From Eleginops maclovinus (Eukaryota > Chordata > Actinopteri > Perciformes > Eleginopidae): a DNA stretch of 64,000 nt. Below the pieces are notes generated by a model. It did not search any database, had not been told where the DNA came from, and saw only the letters and a list, made by a program, of their open reading frames with translations. Below are positions 51,001 to 62,689 of this stretch, one piece after another (the stretch's first letter is position 1; each line of letters begins with the position of its first letter). Both the position numbers and the translations under genes were made by a program. Where the stretch lies: NCBI RefSeq assembly GCF_036324505.1, contig NC_086354.1, positions 19,778,707 to 19,842,706 of the forward strand, read 5' to 3'.

Positions 51001-54000
51001 TAGCTGCCGTGTGTGGGATCTTAAGCTTTGCAGGATTTATTTCTGAATGAAAAGGTTATTTATTTCTTTTATTGGTGTGCCTGCTTTGCGTCAAGCTGCC
51101 TATGGCTTTTAATTTGAGGGATTTTATTTTGTTTCTCGCAACATGACATTTTCACGGAAGACATTTTGACTTCTTACAGTTGCAAAAACACAGCTGGAAA
51201 AACAGGCATGATTCATTTCAGATTCCTGGTATGTTGCATGCTGGGTCTCTGTCAATCATACTCGAACACTTGAATAGAACAAAAGCCATCATTAGGATTA
51301 TTAGTAACACCTGCGCTTTTCCCATTTTTGTCTGCTGTGAGATACCCTACAGGTAATAGGTTTCAGGTTTCAAGGTTTCAAGGTTTCAAGGTTTTATTTG
51401 TCATATGCACAGCAGATACAGCGTATATGTTGGCAATGAAAATCTTATGTCGCGTGCTCCTCCAACAGCTCAACATACATGGTGCAATAATAAGTCCAAC
51501 GCATTATACATTTGTACCCACAACTTTGGTATCTACAGAAGGGTTGATGTAGGGAGCAATGGCACGTAAACAAAGCTTAAGGTATGACTGGCATGGTGGA
51601 TGTATTGAGGATGAAAGCAGTTTTTATAGTTCAGGGTCAGGTTTCACCTATAGCAACACTTAATGAATGTAACATACTGTTTGTCATTGATCGCCATATT
51701 TACATGGCTTTGTTCACCGGGAAAGAGAAGGTATGCAGTGGAAATGGCTTTCTATTGCTACATGTTTTATACTGAAGAGGAGACGTAATGGTTCATGAGC
51801 ACCGGTCTTCTGTTGGAAAATTCACAACACCCTTTCACTCTGCCTGACTGCATAAAGGGCTCGCTACTCCCTTCATTTATACTGACTGTTTGTACTGCAC
51901 CTAAGGATTTATTAAACTTAAATCCTTAGGTGCAGAATTATCCGATATGAATGTAATTGCTTGGATATTGGTGGACAAAGTGGTATATCCTACATGTTGT
52001 AATTATATTTAATTTGGTGAATTAAAAAATGAAACCTTCATAAGTTTTTGACAAAATACTCATTGAAAAAAACGGAGCATTGCTACTAGCTAGACTTAAA
52101 GGGACATCATTGTTTCTGATTATTCTTTTTGTTTGTTCCTCGTTTCCCCAAAACTGAATGACTTCTCCATTTATGACACATTTTTGTATTCTGGATTTTA
52201 TCTGTGCAAAGAACATGATCTTAACATAATCTTGGTACATAGAAAACAACTATGAGAATTAGAAACCAGATGCATGTCTTTGAGGAAAGATGGGGTAAAG
52301 TATAGCACACTGTAATGAAGATTTGTAGTATTAATATGGTATCCATTCTTTTATTTGTAATCTTATTATTAATATTATTTCATCTCGGGTTTGTCAACTG
52401 TTATGTAGTTAATTTATGTACCTGGATGTTCATTTTGTTATGTATGCTTTGTGAATAATTTCATAAAATGCAACAAAAAAAATCATGGTACATACATTTT
52501 CGGAAACGTAGTAAAAAATGCAAAACCATTCACATATATTTTTAGAAACATAATTTGACATCCTCATACATGCACAGCTGTGACATTCACACACGTGCCT
52601 GTAGGTTACCTGACGTTGCAAACTGTCAGTGTAAGAGTGAAAGTTAATCAGCGTTTGTGGTGGGTATTCTTGGAATTCACGGACAGGATGGCCAGTCTGT
52701 GATAAGGCTTTCACATTTTGTTGTAGCCGGAAGGCTTGTGGGAACACTAATCAGTCCCCCCCTCCCTCACCTGTCCCTATCAACCTCTTTCAAGTGAGTT
52801 ACTGATCCATGTCTGGACACAATTTGTATGTTTTCTTTCTCACTGCAAACTTTTTGTGGAAAATTGAATTTGATACCTGGGGGCAGGATGCAAACATTGG
52901 ACAAAATAGCTTATTTTCCTCCCATCCAACCTTTTGCCACTCTTTCTAATGAATAGCAATATAAAATATCTGTGGGAGATGCTATTCTGTGCTCGGTAGC
53001 AAGCCCTGCAATCTAGAACTCATCAATTCATGTTTAGAGTACATGTGGAAGAGTGTGTCTGACTGCAGAACATGTATATCTCTCTGATAGGGCTGAATTC
53101 GCAATCACGCAGTTATGAAAGCTCATGTTGGTTAATGATTTGTTCAGAGTTTGCAACCAGCCTTTTAAGGACAAAAATACTAGAGATCTCTTAAAATGTG
53201 TGTTATTTAAGGCATTGGCTTGATCAAGAAGGAAACCTCATTGATTAAAACATACACCTCCTCGTTATAAAACAGGGCAAAGCTAAATTTGGAAACATGG
53301 CCCGGCAATTGTAAATGCTCCACGTTTCACTGATGTGTCTCTGATGATTACCATTTAATCAGCTGCAAATGCTCTTAATTACAAGATTAGTCTCCTACCA
53401 ATTAGCTAACGTGCTAATGGTTCTAATCTGCCATTGAAGTCGGCTGAATTCTAATTAGGGAGTAACTGTTTCAATTCACCGAGGGCCCATCTGATGGGTC
53501 ATTACCAACCTAGTTATCCTCATATAAACCAAAGGCAGCAAGCAACACCGGTCCCATTTGGAGAGCAGCTGTAGAGGCTTTATGAGCATCATGTGGGCCA
53601 TTTTCATGCATCATGAAACGACAATGTTTCCATTCCCTGAAAATCACGGAGGCATTCTGATGACTCACTGATGGATATATTATACGATGCAACATCACAA
53701 GCTGTGTAAATGACATATGCAGAGGAGGTCTTCCTAATTTTACTGAAGATGAAGGTTTTGGAATTGGAGAATAATACTTTTTTTGAAGTGGAGAAGAAGG
53801 GTTTATTATTGTTTCATAACCGCAATTATCTATGTAGTTTATATTGCCATTAGATCTAATTGATATTAGAGATGATAAGGGGGAGTGTCAAACAAAAAAA
53901 TCACCAACTCTGCAGTCTGCAAAACAATTTTTAATGTTTTTTCGGACCTGCAAAACTCTGCCCTTGTGATGCGTTTCAAAGCCAGCACATCTTATAAACC

Positions 54001-56004
54001 CACAGCACACTACCTGCTCAGCACCAAAGGGCAGACGGACACAGTTAGCAACCATCTAATGAAAGGGGCTCAATAAGCAGCTAGAGAGACCAAAACACAA
54101 ACAAATATTTGCTCCCTGCACGGGCTATAGAGATAAAACTAGTGACTTTCAGATTCCCCTCCTACAAAACAGCTCATGTTTCTCATTAAAATCCACCCAG
54201 AAGAACACAAAAAGTTAGGGACATTTCACTGTAAAGACCCCTTAAATCCTCATATAATTGGCAATAAACTCCACCTCTAATCCCACCTAAATCACATACA
54301 GTCTTTTCTTGTCAGGGAGACCAGAAGATCTGCCTATAGTGAATAGTATTATACATTGCAATAACTGTGAAAACAGATCCTTGGCTTTTGGTTTCATTCT
54401 GCTTTACGCTGTAGTGGTTTTTCAAACACTTCTGTTTTTATATTAGGAATCTCTTTAACACCTTGTGAAATTCTCCAAAAGTCATTGTTATCAAAAGAAA
54501 ATATCTCTAAAAGGTACTTCAGCTCTCCAGGAAATATGTGCTACCTGGCCCAATAGTCGTAATGTCATACTGAGGGATTATGAGATGTCTGTGGAATCTT
54601 GATGTGTGTCTGCAATAAAAAATGCAGAGGGACATGCATTAAAACTCTTCTCTTCGCCACGGCGCACAGGAGGTAATCTCAGCCCTCTGTCCTTGTCAAA
54701 TTAGGGTTATAATAAGTAATTTAGGAGTGTTGAGTTCAGCGGATGCTCATGCTGTTCCTTTTTTTGCCTGATTCGTACTCCTTTTAGAAACGGTATTTTG
54801 GGCTTGGTTGAACTTACTCGAGGCCACCGCAACACGTTGGCTGCTCCGTGTTAACAAGTGCAAATTGTACAAGACATAGCCTGAAGGTATGGAGGCATTG
54901 AAGCATCTTTTTGGGCTTGTATCAGTAAAGCAATGCGTCAATTCACTTAATTACAGGCAGTAATCCTCCAAGTTGAAATGTGTTCATAGACACCCATTAC
55001 CGCACTATGTCCAATGCTGAGGACAACAGGAATTTAAAGGATGTTGATACACACCTACTGGTGTTTTAACATATTTCCACAGACAAATACCATTTTAAGT
55101 TAAAAGACAATCTAAGACTATTTGATATCACAGACGGGCTTGTTCCTGTTCAGATTTTGGAGACAAATGTGAAACAAAGCAAAGTAACAACCTAACAATA
55201 GCAATGAAGAACAAGACTGCCAGCAAGGAAACAGGATGTAAAACATGTCCAGTTTAAAATATTCACACATCAGCTTCATAAATGTTTTAGGAAGGATTTG
55301 AATCAACAGATTTCTTTTACGACACACAGTGGTTTTTGGTGGAATAGAAATGGATCTCACCTGCCCTGCACCTTGATGTCAGAAATAGCGTAGAAGTATC
55401 TGGACAGGTTGTTCTCATCCACCATGGTGGCTCCAGTGGCTGGCTTTAGCAGCTTAATCCTTAGATCAGTGATGGTGAAGAAGTCACGCAGGTTCTTGGT
55501 GGTATCCAGCTGGCCGTACAGCGAGGCCATGTTGTGTAGCCGAGGCCCGGCAAAGAGGGCAAAGCGGTCCTTTATCTCAAATCGTACCGTCTTGTCGTTC
55601 TTCCACACGTAGCCCCGGGAGTAGTCCTCAGTGCAGATGATATCCAGCAGAGTGCGCTGGGTGAGGTCGCCGACTGTCTTGGGTTCCATGGTGAAAGCGT
55701 CCAGGCAGTCGGTGGCATAAAACTGGTACGGGGTCCAGGTCCGGCCGTAGTCGAGTGACTTTTCCAGGACCATCTGCTCGGGTCGGCCCGACTCAAAGGT
55801 CAGTACGATGTCATCAGTCAGTTCGATGGTTTTGTTCCACGACAGCGTGATGTTCACCTGGAGTGGCTTTGGGTATTTCTTCCATGAGGTGGACTGCCAA
55901 AACGTTGTGGGGTTGCGACCTTCAAAGTCAAACATCAGCTCGGGAGGATGAGCCAGCTCCTCAGTAGTAGCATCACATTCATTGTTGCACATGTAAGGAT
56001 TCTC
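29837..56004 (-). CDS. ntng1: Netrin-G1, GPI-anchored synaptic adhesion protein (5 exons, 5' end outside window)
   Basis: Netrin-G1 is a GPI-linked presynaptic axon protein that binds NGL-1 (LRRC4C) through its laminin N-terminal domain. The exons, in transcript order 56004-55361, 39604-39432, 36347-36321, 35209-35165 and 30075-29837, join without breaking frame. They give most of the laminin N-terminal domain, one laminin-type EGF repeat with eight Cys, a variable linker, a last EGF-like unit and a hydrophobic C-tail. [20 protein letters not shown] and [11 protein letters not shown] favour G1 over G2. The signal-peptide exon is not in the window, consistent with a large 5' intron. The second and third laminin-type EGF exons of the long human isoform were not found between 30076 and 39431. 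Confidence 0.94.
30076..35164 (-). other. NTNG1 intron before terminal exon
   Basis: About 5.1 kb. I looked on the minus strand for the Cys-rich laminin EGF 2 and 3 exons (NCECFGHS-like and ECYCNP-like motifs) and did not see them. No clear transposon was recognised either. Confidence 0.65.
35165..35209 (-). CDS. ntng1: NTNG1 45-nt linker exon (probable alternative exon)
   Basis: On the minus strand: acceptor TTTTTACACAG, 45 nt, donor CAAG|GTAGGC; phase 1 in and out. After a split codon it reads [14 protein letters not shown], and the join to the last exon gives [16 protein letters not shown]. Some human NTNG1 isoforms carry, as I recall, SSVQVANHKRANVCDN at this place. The matching position, phase and sequence make a real exon likely. 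It is rich in small and polar residues, as expected of a flexible stalk, and can be skipped without a frameshift. Confidence 0.75.
35210..36320 (-). other. NTNG1 intron between linker exons
   Basis: About 1.1 kb. A further human linker exon (TPPKFNRIWPN-like) was searched for here and not convincingly found. Two blocks with good splice sites (35755-35800 and 35949-35997) have lengths that break the frame. Confidence 0.6.
36321..36347 (-). CDS. ntng1: NTNG1 27-nt microexon (linker)
   Basis: On the minus strand: acceptor GCTTTTTCCACAG, 27 nt, donor C|GTAAGT. It completes the last Cys codon of the preceding EGF repeat and adds IPSNHGPV. Human netrin-G1 has CIPSISSIG at this place, so the CIPS start is conserved. 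Phase 1 on leaving lets it join the 45-nt exon (codon CAT, His) or the terminal exon directly (codon CCT, Pro), giving at least two linker lengths. Confidence 0.85.
36348..39431 (-). other. NTNG1 intron
   Basis: About 3.1 kb. The block at about 37480-38010 is non-repetitive and contains a CRE-like TTACGTCA near 37845, and the block at about 38430-38620 is also repeat-free; both could be conserved regulatory sequence, unproven. No exon was found. Confidence 0.6.
39432..39604 (-). CDS. ntng1: NTNG1 exon: laminin-type EGF repeat 1
   Basis: Acceptor TTATCTCTCTGTCTCAG, donor ATAT|GTGAGT, 173 nt, phase 2 in and 1 out. It reads [40 protein letters not shown] and [17 protein letters not shown] plus the split Cys. 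The eight Cys spacing is that of a laminin EGF repeat; NHT-type glycosylation is possible at NTT. The first residue joins R of the preceding exon (VQGR). Confidence 0.96.
40914..41155 (+). mobile_element. tRNA-derived SINE, 5'-truncated second copy
   Basis: From AGGGGCTTGGCCTGGGAACT onward it is nearly identical to the copy at 1168-1430. The A-box end is missing. It ends in a clean (AATCTT)n tail of about four units at 41130-41155, a better preserved tail than the first copy. The high identity suggests a recent insertion. Confidence 0.92.
44642..45022. mobile_element. TTAA-flanked MITE (A), 381 bp
   Basis: Left end TTAA then AGGGGCCATATTATGC; right end GCACCATAAGGCCCCT then TTAA. The inverted ends are imperfect, with TTAA on both sides, as left by piggyBac or Kolobok-type elements. 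It is non-coding; the open frames inside it are incidental. Superfamily not assigned. Confidence 0.8.
46507..46544. repeat. (TG)n microsatellite, imperfect
   Basis: Short TG run with GGT interruptions. Reverse-strand open frames here (His-Thr repeats) translate it and are not genes. Confidence 0.95.
49093..49813. mobile_element. TTAA-flanked MITE (B), 721 bp
   Basis: Left end TTAA-AGGTCCCCTATTATGC; right end GCATAATGGGAGACCT-TTAA. The ends are imperfect inverted copies, and TTAA lies on both sides. The interior is unlike element A, except for the terminal CCC-TATTATGC motif. No transposase sequence was seen. Confidence 0.8.
49839..50252. mobile_element. TTAA-flanked MITE (C), right end lost
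   Basis: Starts TTAAAGGGGCCCTTTGTGC immediately after element B. Its second half (TAATCACAACAGAGCCGGCC, then AGCTCTGGTTTCAGACAG and GTCACAGTAGAGGCAC) is shared with the copy at 63674-63889. The right terminal motif GGGCCCCT is missing here; the similarity fades around 50250. Confidence 0.8.
51359..51510 (-). mobile_element. LINE/SINE-type 3' end with tandem tail
   Basis: On the minus strand the sequence runs into GCATATGACAAATAAAACCT followed by four (CTTGAAAC)-like units. The GACAAATAAA tail is the same kind as in the SINE at 15960-16224. The inner end could not be fixed. Confidence 0.6.
51895..51935. repeat. 17-bp perfect inverted repeat, 7-nt loop
   Basis: CTGCACCTAAGGATTTA (51895-51911) and TAAATCCTTAGGTGCAG (51919-51935) are exact complements around TTAAACT. 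There is no target duplication or coding sequence around it. It lies in the large NTNG1 intron. Confidence 0.97.
53380..53720. other. candidate conserved non-coding block
   Basis: Repeat-free, with several homeodomain-type cores (CTTAATTACAAG, CTAATTAGGG, TTAATCAGC) in about 340 bp. It resembles typical vertebrate intronic enhancers in composition only. Conservation was not tested. Confidence 0.3.
55361..56004 (-). CDS. ntng1: NTNG1 exon: laminin N-terminal domain (netrin domain VI)
   Basis: This 644-nt exon starts after TTCGTTTTTTTTCAG and ends CAG|GTGAGA. It codes for 214 residues from [13 protein letters not shown] through [63 protein letters not shown] and [17 protein letters not shown] to [12 protein letters not shown]. 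This is the ligand-binding head, with the paired Cys ([16 protein letters not shown]) in place. NTNG2 differs at ELMFDFEGR and [11 protein letters not shown], so G1 is preferred. The last codon is split, with the Arg completed at 39604. Confidence 0.97.
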
Positions 56005-57281
56005 CTGAAAAAAACGAAAAAGCACATTTAAATCAGCGTTTAAAAATGACATATTGTAGAATTACATTTTAAAGACTAGATATGAGTTCTTACAAATTAA
56101 AGTATTTAAATTGCAATACCCAAAATAAAAAAGAACATCCACTATACATTTGGAGACACAAGCCCATATGATATAAAGAGAAATGTGCAACCAGTGTGGT
56201 ATTTTGTTATTTAAAATATGTATATTTTCATTACCATTGCAATCGTTACTTGTTGAACACTAGGGGTTTGGTTTGGTGCTTCTTACTTTATATAAATGGA
56301 ATAAATTGGTGTAAATTCACAAAAGCATTTACTTTACTGTCCTTTTATTATGCGCAGAGGATATGATTATGGATTTATAGTGTGAGATCTATGGAGTGTA
56401 TGCTTACAAGGCAGACCCATTGAGGATGACATAAATGAAAACCTACAGTAATTATACCTGAGAAGCAGTTCATAATATGTGTCTTTCTCAATTTGATGAA
56501 AAGAGGTAGGAATAATGCACTCTTTGTTAGACGACTTGACTTTCTTGTTGACTGTTGGGATTAAATCTGACAACTCCGTGCACATTACAAATGGAGAAAA
56601 AACTATCAATAAACTACACTCTGTAGTTTGAATGAGGGAGGTTATGCAATTGAAATGTAAAAACACAGTTAAATATTTAGTTTTGCATAAAATATTCAGT
56701 GTAAAAGTGGAGTCCTCATAAACTTGTTAGTTATAAAGTCGCTGTAGTAGTCCCACCATCACGATTATAAACGCCAAAGTTTCTCTCAGGTCGGCTGTTG
56801 CTCCACTTTGCGTCAAAAGGTTATTTTCTTTTCCAGTGCCTCGTTGGCATGCCATCCTTTCACCATTCCCACACCGTACTCCATAGCACTTCCAACACAT
56901 TCAAGCTCCCATGTATTTTATAATCTGCGCGGGCCATGTTGGCCCCGAGAGCTATAGGAGACAGTGACCCTCTCATTACGATGACACTGTGGATCCCATA
57001 TTCTCGTTCAGCGCCATTCCTGCCTACACTGCCACCCAAATTGCCAGTGTAATTGATATTCCTGTGTGGTGTTCCAGCTGAGATGGGAACGGAATCCCGA
57101 TGAGTGCTTCTTATGAAACACGCAAGGGGACATGCATTTTTCATGGGCCTGTGTCTGCTCTGTACCATAGACATCCACCAAGTCTGGATGTTTGTGTGAG
57201 TGTGTTAGTGGGGAGAAAGAGGAGCTCTTGATGTGTTTCTGTTTGGTTGCGAGAGGGAAAGAGCGCTCTGAATGTGTTTGC

Positions 57282-57282
<1 letters not shown>

Positions 57283-57328
<46 letters not shown>

Positions 57329-57350
57329 TGTATGTGTATGTGTATGTGTG
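57283..57350. repeat. (TG)n microsatellite
   Basis: Long TG run decaying to TGTATG units on the right. Open frames on both strands here are repeat translations. Confidence 0.97.
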
Positions 57351-60300
57351 TCATTGTGAGTGAAAAGCAGAGAGACAGGGAGAGAGAGGGAGCTGAAACA
57401 GAGCCAAAGAGCAGAAGACACACTCCAATTGACATTCCTCTCACCTCTGCTCCAGGAACAATGAGGTTAAGTGCAGATGAGATTCAGATCAACTGTAAAG
57501 CGGTTCGATAATCAGCAATCATCTGACACTCTACACGCAAAATTATCTAAAGGTGAGAACAGTGCTATCTGCAATATTACTCCTTTATCTCTCCAGTATT
57601 GCGGCGCTTTCAACCGAGACTGCCACTTTGTCGAGTGAAGATCACTGGAAGGAATACTGATAAGCAGACGCCATTATATTTTATTTAAAAGGCCAATGAC
57701 TGCTTTTGTCTTTGTAGTAAGAACCATAAATTCCTCCCTTGCAAAGAAAAAGAACGTCTTTGATGCTTTATCTTCTTCTCAGTTAGATGTGTGTATGACT
57801 CTTTAGATACTGATCTTTTCGGTGAATTGTATTTCCTGTGGTACTGTGATATGCTTTCAGCTCCTCTGCTACAGTAGAAGAGATAACTATGGCACGAGGT
57901 AGAACAAGACAGAGGGATTGGGGGTCACTTGGCCTGCTCAGCTAACTCAAAGGAGCGTTGCATGATCCACTTAGGAGGGTAATAAGGGTTATGCTGCTAA
58001 GATAGATAGTGAAAGCATAACAGAGATTGGGAGGGAGAGACAATTTAAAACATGTACACCTTTTTGTGTTTTTCTGCAGGTAGATCTGCAGTTGCTATTC
58101 TTCCCATGCACACCCACACACAAGCAAAGCCAACATGAGTCTCGAAGCATAAACACAGAGGATGGGAGAACTGAAAGAGAGTGTAGGGGTAGCGGAGGGG
58201 GACATTGGCTGCTTGAGTTTGGCCATCGGGACAATACATTTTGCTAGTGTCAACTGTTTGCCAATAATGTGTGCTGAGGCTCGTTAAATTCCCCACTTTA
58301 GCTTGAACTGCCTCGGAGGTTTGCTCAGACGATGACGGTACATTAAGAATGCAGGAGGGAGGGAGAGAAATAAAGACAGTGTGAGATGGAAAGTGATTTC
58401 CCTGTTGTCATTCAGGAGCATGACTTTTCACTTTCTCATTTTTCTATTTGTTTAATTTGTTGTCACAGTTAGGTCTGGGACCAGCAGGGAGGCTGGCTTT
58501 GCATCTTTCTGAAATGGGAGCCTTATTCACAGATGATATAAAGAACTCAGGCCACAGATTTCGTGGCTAATGAGAAAAACAATTTCCTGACTGGAGCAGA
58601 GTAAATACAGGCTTTGAAAAGAGAGAAATTTGCTTCATCACTCTAGCAGATGAAAAAGTGTTCAGAGACCAGAGGAAAGCAAGTCATAAATTCAATCCAT
58701 AATCATTCTCTCGACTTCAGGCCTTCAGGGAAGTGATCATTCTCACAGTTCAAATATGGGAACTGGCTGGGGACAAACCTTTCATAAAAGCACCCTCTAT
58801 CATTAATAACACTCAATAATGTGAAGGCCGTAACATAATCTAAAATTAAGTGGCATGCAGTATTTACTTTCTCCCAGTAAAGCCCACCATACCGGAATGA
58901 TTTCATACAACCCAGTGAAGGTGGAAGGATAGGGATTTAGCCAAAGGTCAAGACCTTTCATCGGATTTTGTGCAGTGGTTATTTAACAATAACACTGTTC
59001 CTTATGAAGATCAATACCTTCTGTGGTCATTTAAGTCCCAAGGCTTTAGTACTCTGCAGTGGGGCAGCTATTGGAAAACAATAAGCCCTCTCGGCTTGAT
59101 CCGTTAGCTGTGATCATGGCTGTCGGAGAGGGAAATAGTCTGCAGGGAATTAGAAAGAAACAAGAGTTTTGTACCAAAATGAGATAATGACCAATTAAAA
59201 TGTGACCCGCCCTTACAAAAGAGTTGCTGTCATTAAAGCATAATTTAGCATGGATTATTATAAGCGTTGAAGGTTTTTTAACTTTAAAAAAAACACCTAT
59301 TATTTGATGATGTAATTATGTGATTGAGAAAAAAATAATCTGTATGTTGGAAAGTTGTCAATCTGTGTCTGATGTTTTGATTAAAGCACCATCTTTCAGG
59401 CACACACTTACTCGTACATTTAATTGAATTATGAATGCTTGTAGAATATCGTATCACAGTAATACTACACCTGGCTAACTGAGTTATTGTGATTATTATA
59501 CCATAATGTATTCAACTATTATACTGGATGTTTTACCCTACTTTTTATTATACTTATTTTATTATTTTGTTCTAATTTAAAATGTTAAACATCATAGCAG
59601 TCAGATAGCCTTCCTTAATCCGCACCTTTGACATTATATACAGGGCTTTAAGGGCTTCTAATGGGGGCTGTCTCTGCTTGATATTGCTGACATCTCTATT
59701 GCCATCATGGCTGCTGTGTAACGGAGCTCAGCTGGTTTCTATCAGTGCTATATGATCTGTCCGGGGGCAGTGGCTCAGTGGAGGACGCCTCAGCAGCAAG
59801 GCTGGGGCTGGTCGCACAGCTAATGATGTCCCGATCTCTGCTGCCTATAAGGTCAATCCAATATCAGGGTGTCACACAGTAGGAGAGCAAGAAAAGAGGA
59901 AGTGAGAGAAACACAGACTTGAGCTGGGAATATGCATTCAAATGTCATTCACTGGGAGAAAAAGCATTCATGTCTCCACATAATCATTAGGGCTCAGTGG
60001 ATATTAAATGTGATTTCATGGTTGTGTTTAGGTTTTGATTGTTAAATGAACAATGACAGAACAAGCGTCGACGCCCAGAGTATATACTTTGCGCACCAGT
60101 TTTAGGATAAAATCTTCTAAATATTGAAAAACTTAACAAGACTACAGGGATGGATGCTTTCTCTACTAAATGGGCTACACAGACAACACCTTTGATTTAG
60201 CAAAGAGACACACGCTGCAGCAATCCATGCAACACTAAAAACACACACCGACACACACACGTGCACCTGATGATGTGATGTGAGGCAGATGTTTAAATGA

Positions 60301-61258
60301 GTGACATATGGGCTGTGACATTGACGAAGCGTAGCCTCTCGTTGATGTGTCTTTTGACGCACGATGTGGCTCGGCAGATAAATTCTCTGGCCAGCGACAG
60401 CTCCAGTTGAAGGATGGGTGCAGGCAATCCAACCAATCAGTTTAGTTGACAGATTTCTGGACTTGAAGCTCAGATCACGGATTGAATTCACGGCAGTTTT
60501 CCACTCTAGCCGTATCCTTTAAGTTGATCTTTTTATTTGACCTTTGTGACATTTTAAAGTTTGATATGTGCTCACTGCTTTGTTTCTCTGTAAATCATTC
60601 TGAGACACACATGTCTGCTCAGTAAATGCTTTTTTAAATTAAGCTTTATTTGGCAAATTCCCCCTTATTGGAAAAAAGAAGTATTGGGCTAATCAGTAAC
60701 CCACAGTCCCAGGGAAATTTATTTTGGTGAGGAACAAAGCTCCATATTATGAGATAGGTTCATTCAGCAAATAAAGTGATAAGCAGTTAGTCAAAAGGCA
60801 CAACAATGGAGAGGTATAATAATGAGAATTAAAAAAGCAGCAGTTAGAATAAATCAAATTGTGGGTCAACCAAATAATGGCTTATTCAATTTTGTTCATT
60901 TCCCACCAGAGCTACCAATAACCTTCTTGCCTTCACAAAAAGACACTACACAGACAAACTACACATACGAACTGCACACCGACATTCATTCTGTACATGC
61001 ATGTAAACATGGAATAGCGTATAGATAGATGACATGTTTCAGATTAGAGTTATGGGACAAGCTGTCATACTATCAGAAAGCTGTGTATCCAGATTATCTA
61101 AACGACTTTGTCATGAGAATGAAAGAGCCCTCAAATTGTTGATTACAATCTCTGTAGGCCAATTTCAAATGTCAAAATTGAAAATAGAAAGTCTGTCTAA
61201 CTGACAATTTTCCTAGTCGTTGGTCATTTTTGCACCGTGCACCTCCATTTTCTATTAG

Positions 61259-61652
61259 GAATAGGTTTCGACCACCGGCTTGTACGCACTTTACTAGTTA
61301 GTGCAGAGCCCTCGCTTCAGAGTCTCTGTGGCGAAAAATCTCTCCCCCTGGACCCGAGGTGTTGCTGGATTAATCAGCCCATCATCCTGCTCAGCCTTAC
61401 ACCTCCTAACCTGCCGCACGACACCTGCAGACCTGTCGTTGGCCCAAACCCCCTCTATCACACCTCCGGATGCCCATCCTCATTCATGGAGTGCACCATT
61501 GGGGGAGAATTTGACAAATGACAGCTTGGTGAAATCACTTGTCTGTGATTCAATGTTCAGGGAGTTGATCCAGGACAACAAAGATGACGATGATTTGAGC
61601 TGAAGCACCACTTCGCAAAATCACAGGATGCCCATTTTAAGACCACAATAAA
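61259..61652 (+). pseudogene. unidentified coding-like fragment, possibly frameshifted
   Basis: The bases after TTTTCTATTAG look like an exon start and are unusually rich in C and G codon positions. One frame gives HRLVRTLLVSAEPSLQSLCG (to about 61350); a +1 shifted frame gives PLGENLTNDSLVKSLVCDSM then FRELIQDNKDDDDLS and a stop at 61601-61603. An AATAAA follows at 61647-61652, 44 bases after the stop. The break in frame suggests a retrocopy or decayed 3' exon. I do not recognise the protein and do not assign a function; it may also be chance. Confidence 0.3.
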
Positions 61653-62689
61653 ATCTCAGCTTTCAATCAGACCAATAAGGCTGGCTCTCTTCACCTTGCA
61701 CTCACATGATACTTCGAAATAACTGAGAATGATACGTTTGTGGTGATACTCAGAAGCCCTGCCAAAAAGGATATCAGGATAGATCTTGTTCGGCTTTTTA
61801 GAAGAGAGAATGTTTGAGTTCAGAGCGAACACAGGGACTGGGTGTTGATCCTTTCAGGGCTTGGTATAAGCCCTGACGGAGGAGACAGCTGAAATGAGCC
61901 ATGGTGAGATATTGGGAGAGTCAGAGCTTTGGCAGAAACTCAATAGAGCTTTAATGACCTGCAGTCAGGGCCAGCAGTGGCTCACTACAGAGCCAGGCTT
62001 TTCATTCTTCTGACCTTCAGAGGAATGAAGGACAGGAGGATTGCTCATCTGACCTGTGAGTGCACCATCATATCACATCTGAGGTTGGAGGGCTTTGAAG
62101 GTCTGAGACCTGACAGCAGATAATGGCAGTTCAATATCATGCAACTACAGCACAAAAACACTATAATGTACTTGTTCCATCATTACAGGTAACATTTGGC
62201 TCACCTTCATTTCTGTATAGTGTGAAAATCAATTAGCCCAGGCTTGCTTGAGCAATGTAATCCGGTGATCGCCATCCTGTGTGCCTAGGACCATTATCAA
62301 GGCGTCTTCAGAAGGAATAAGTGATCAAAGAATGTATTGAATATTTGATCTGTGTTTTTTGCAGCAGTTAACAGTTAATTGAAAAGAAGAATATTAAATG
62401 TGAAATGTAGTTACATTTTAATCTATCATAGTATAATTAGTTTAGTACCTATGGATCTTATTTTTACATATTTGAAACAATATGAGATATATAAAAATCT
62501 CAAATACCCCATGCAGTGCTCCCGTAGGGTTTCTGACACCCTTGTTTTAGAAACACTGTTGAAGAGTTAGATCATAATAGTAATAAGGCTTGAGTCATGA
62601 TATGTTGGTGAATCTTGCAAAGCCATATCGGTTTCATGTGTGAGGGAGAACGAAGCAAAATAAATGATCAGGTGGTTCAGTAAGCAGCA

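Larger units (their letters stand above)
39605..55360 (-). other. NTNG1 large intron
   Basis: About 15.8 kb. It holds a SINE (40914-41155), four mobile or repeat blocks at 44.6-50.3 kb, a TG repeat (46507-46544), a LINE/SINE tail (51359-51510), a 17-bp hairpin (51895-51935) and a repeat-free AT-rich block with many TAATTA-type sites (about 53380-53720). No exon with NTNG1 homology was seen. Confidence 0.75.

Noticed and set aside
57008..57511. Open frames with His-Thr and Cys-Val repeats
   Set aside because: Translations of the TG microsatellite on both strands.
59764..59830. GGGCAGTGGCTCAGTGGAGG, like a tRNA A-box
   Set aside because: No B-box, acceptor stem or SINE body follows, so neither a tRNA gene nor a SINE can be supported.
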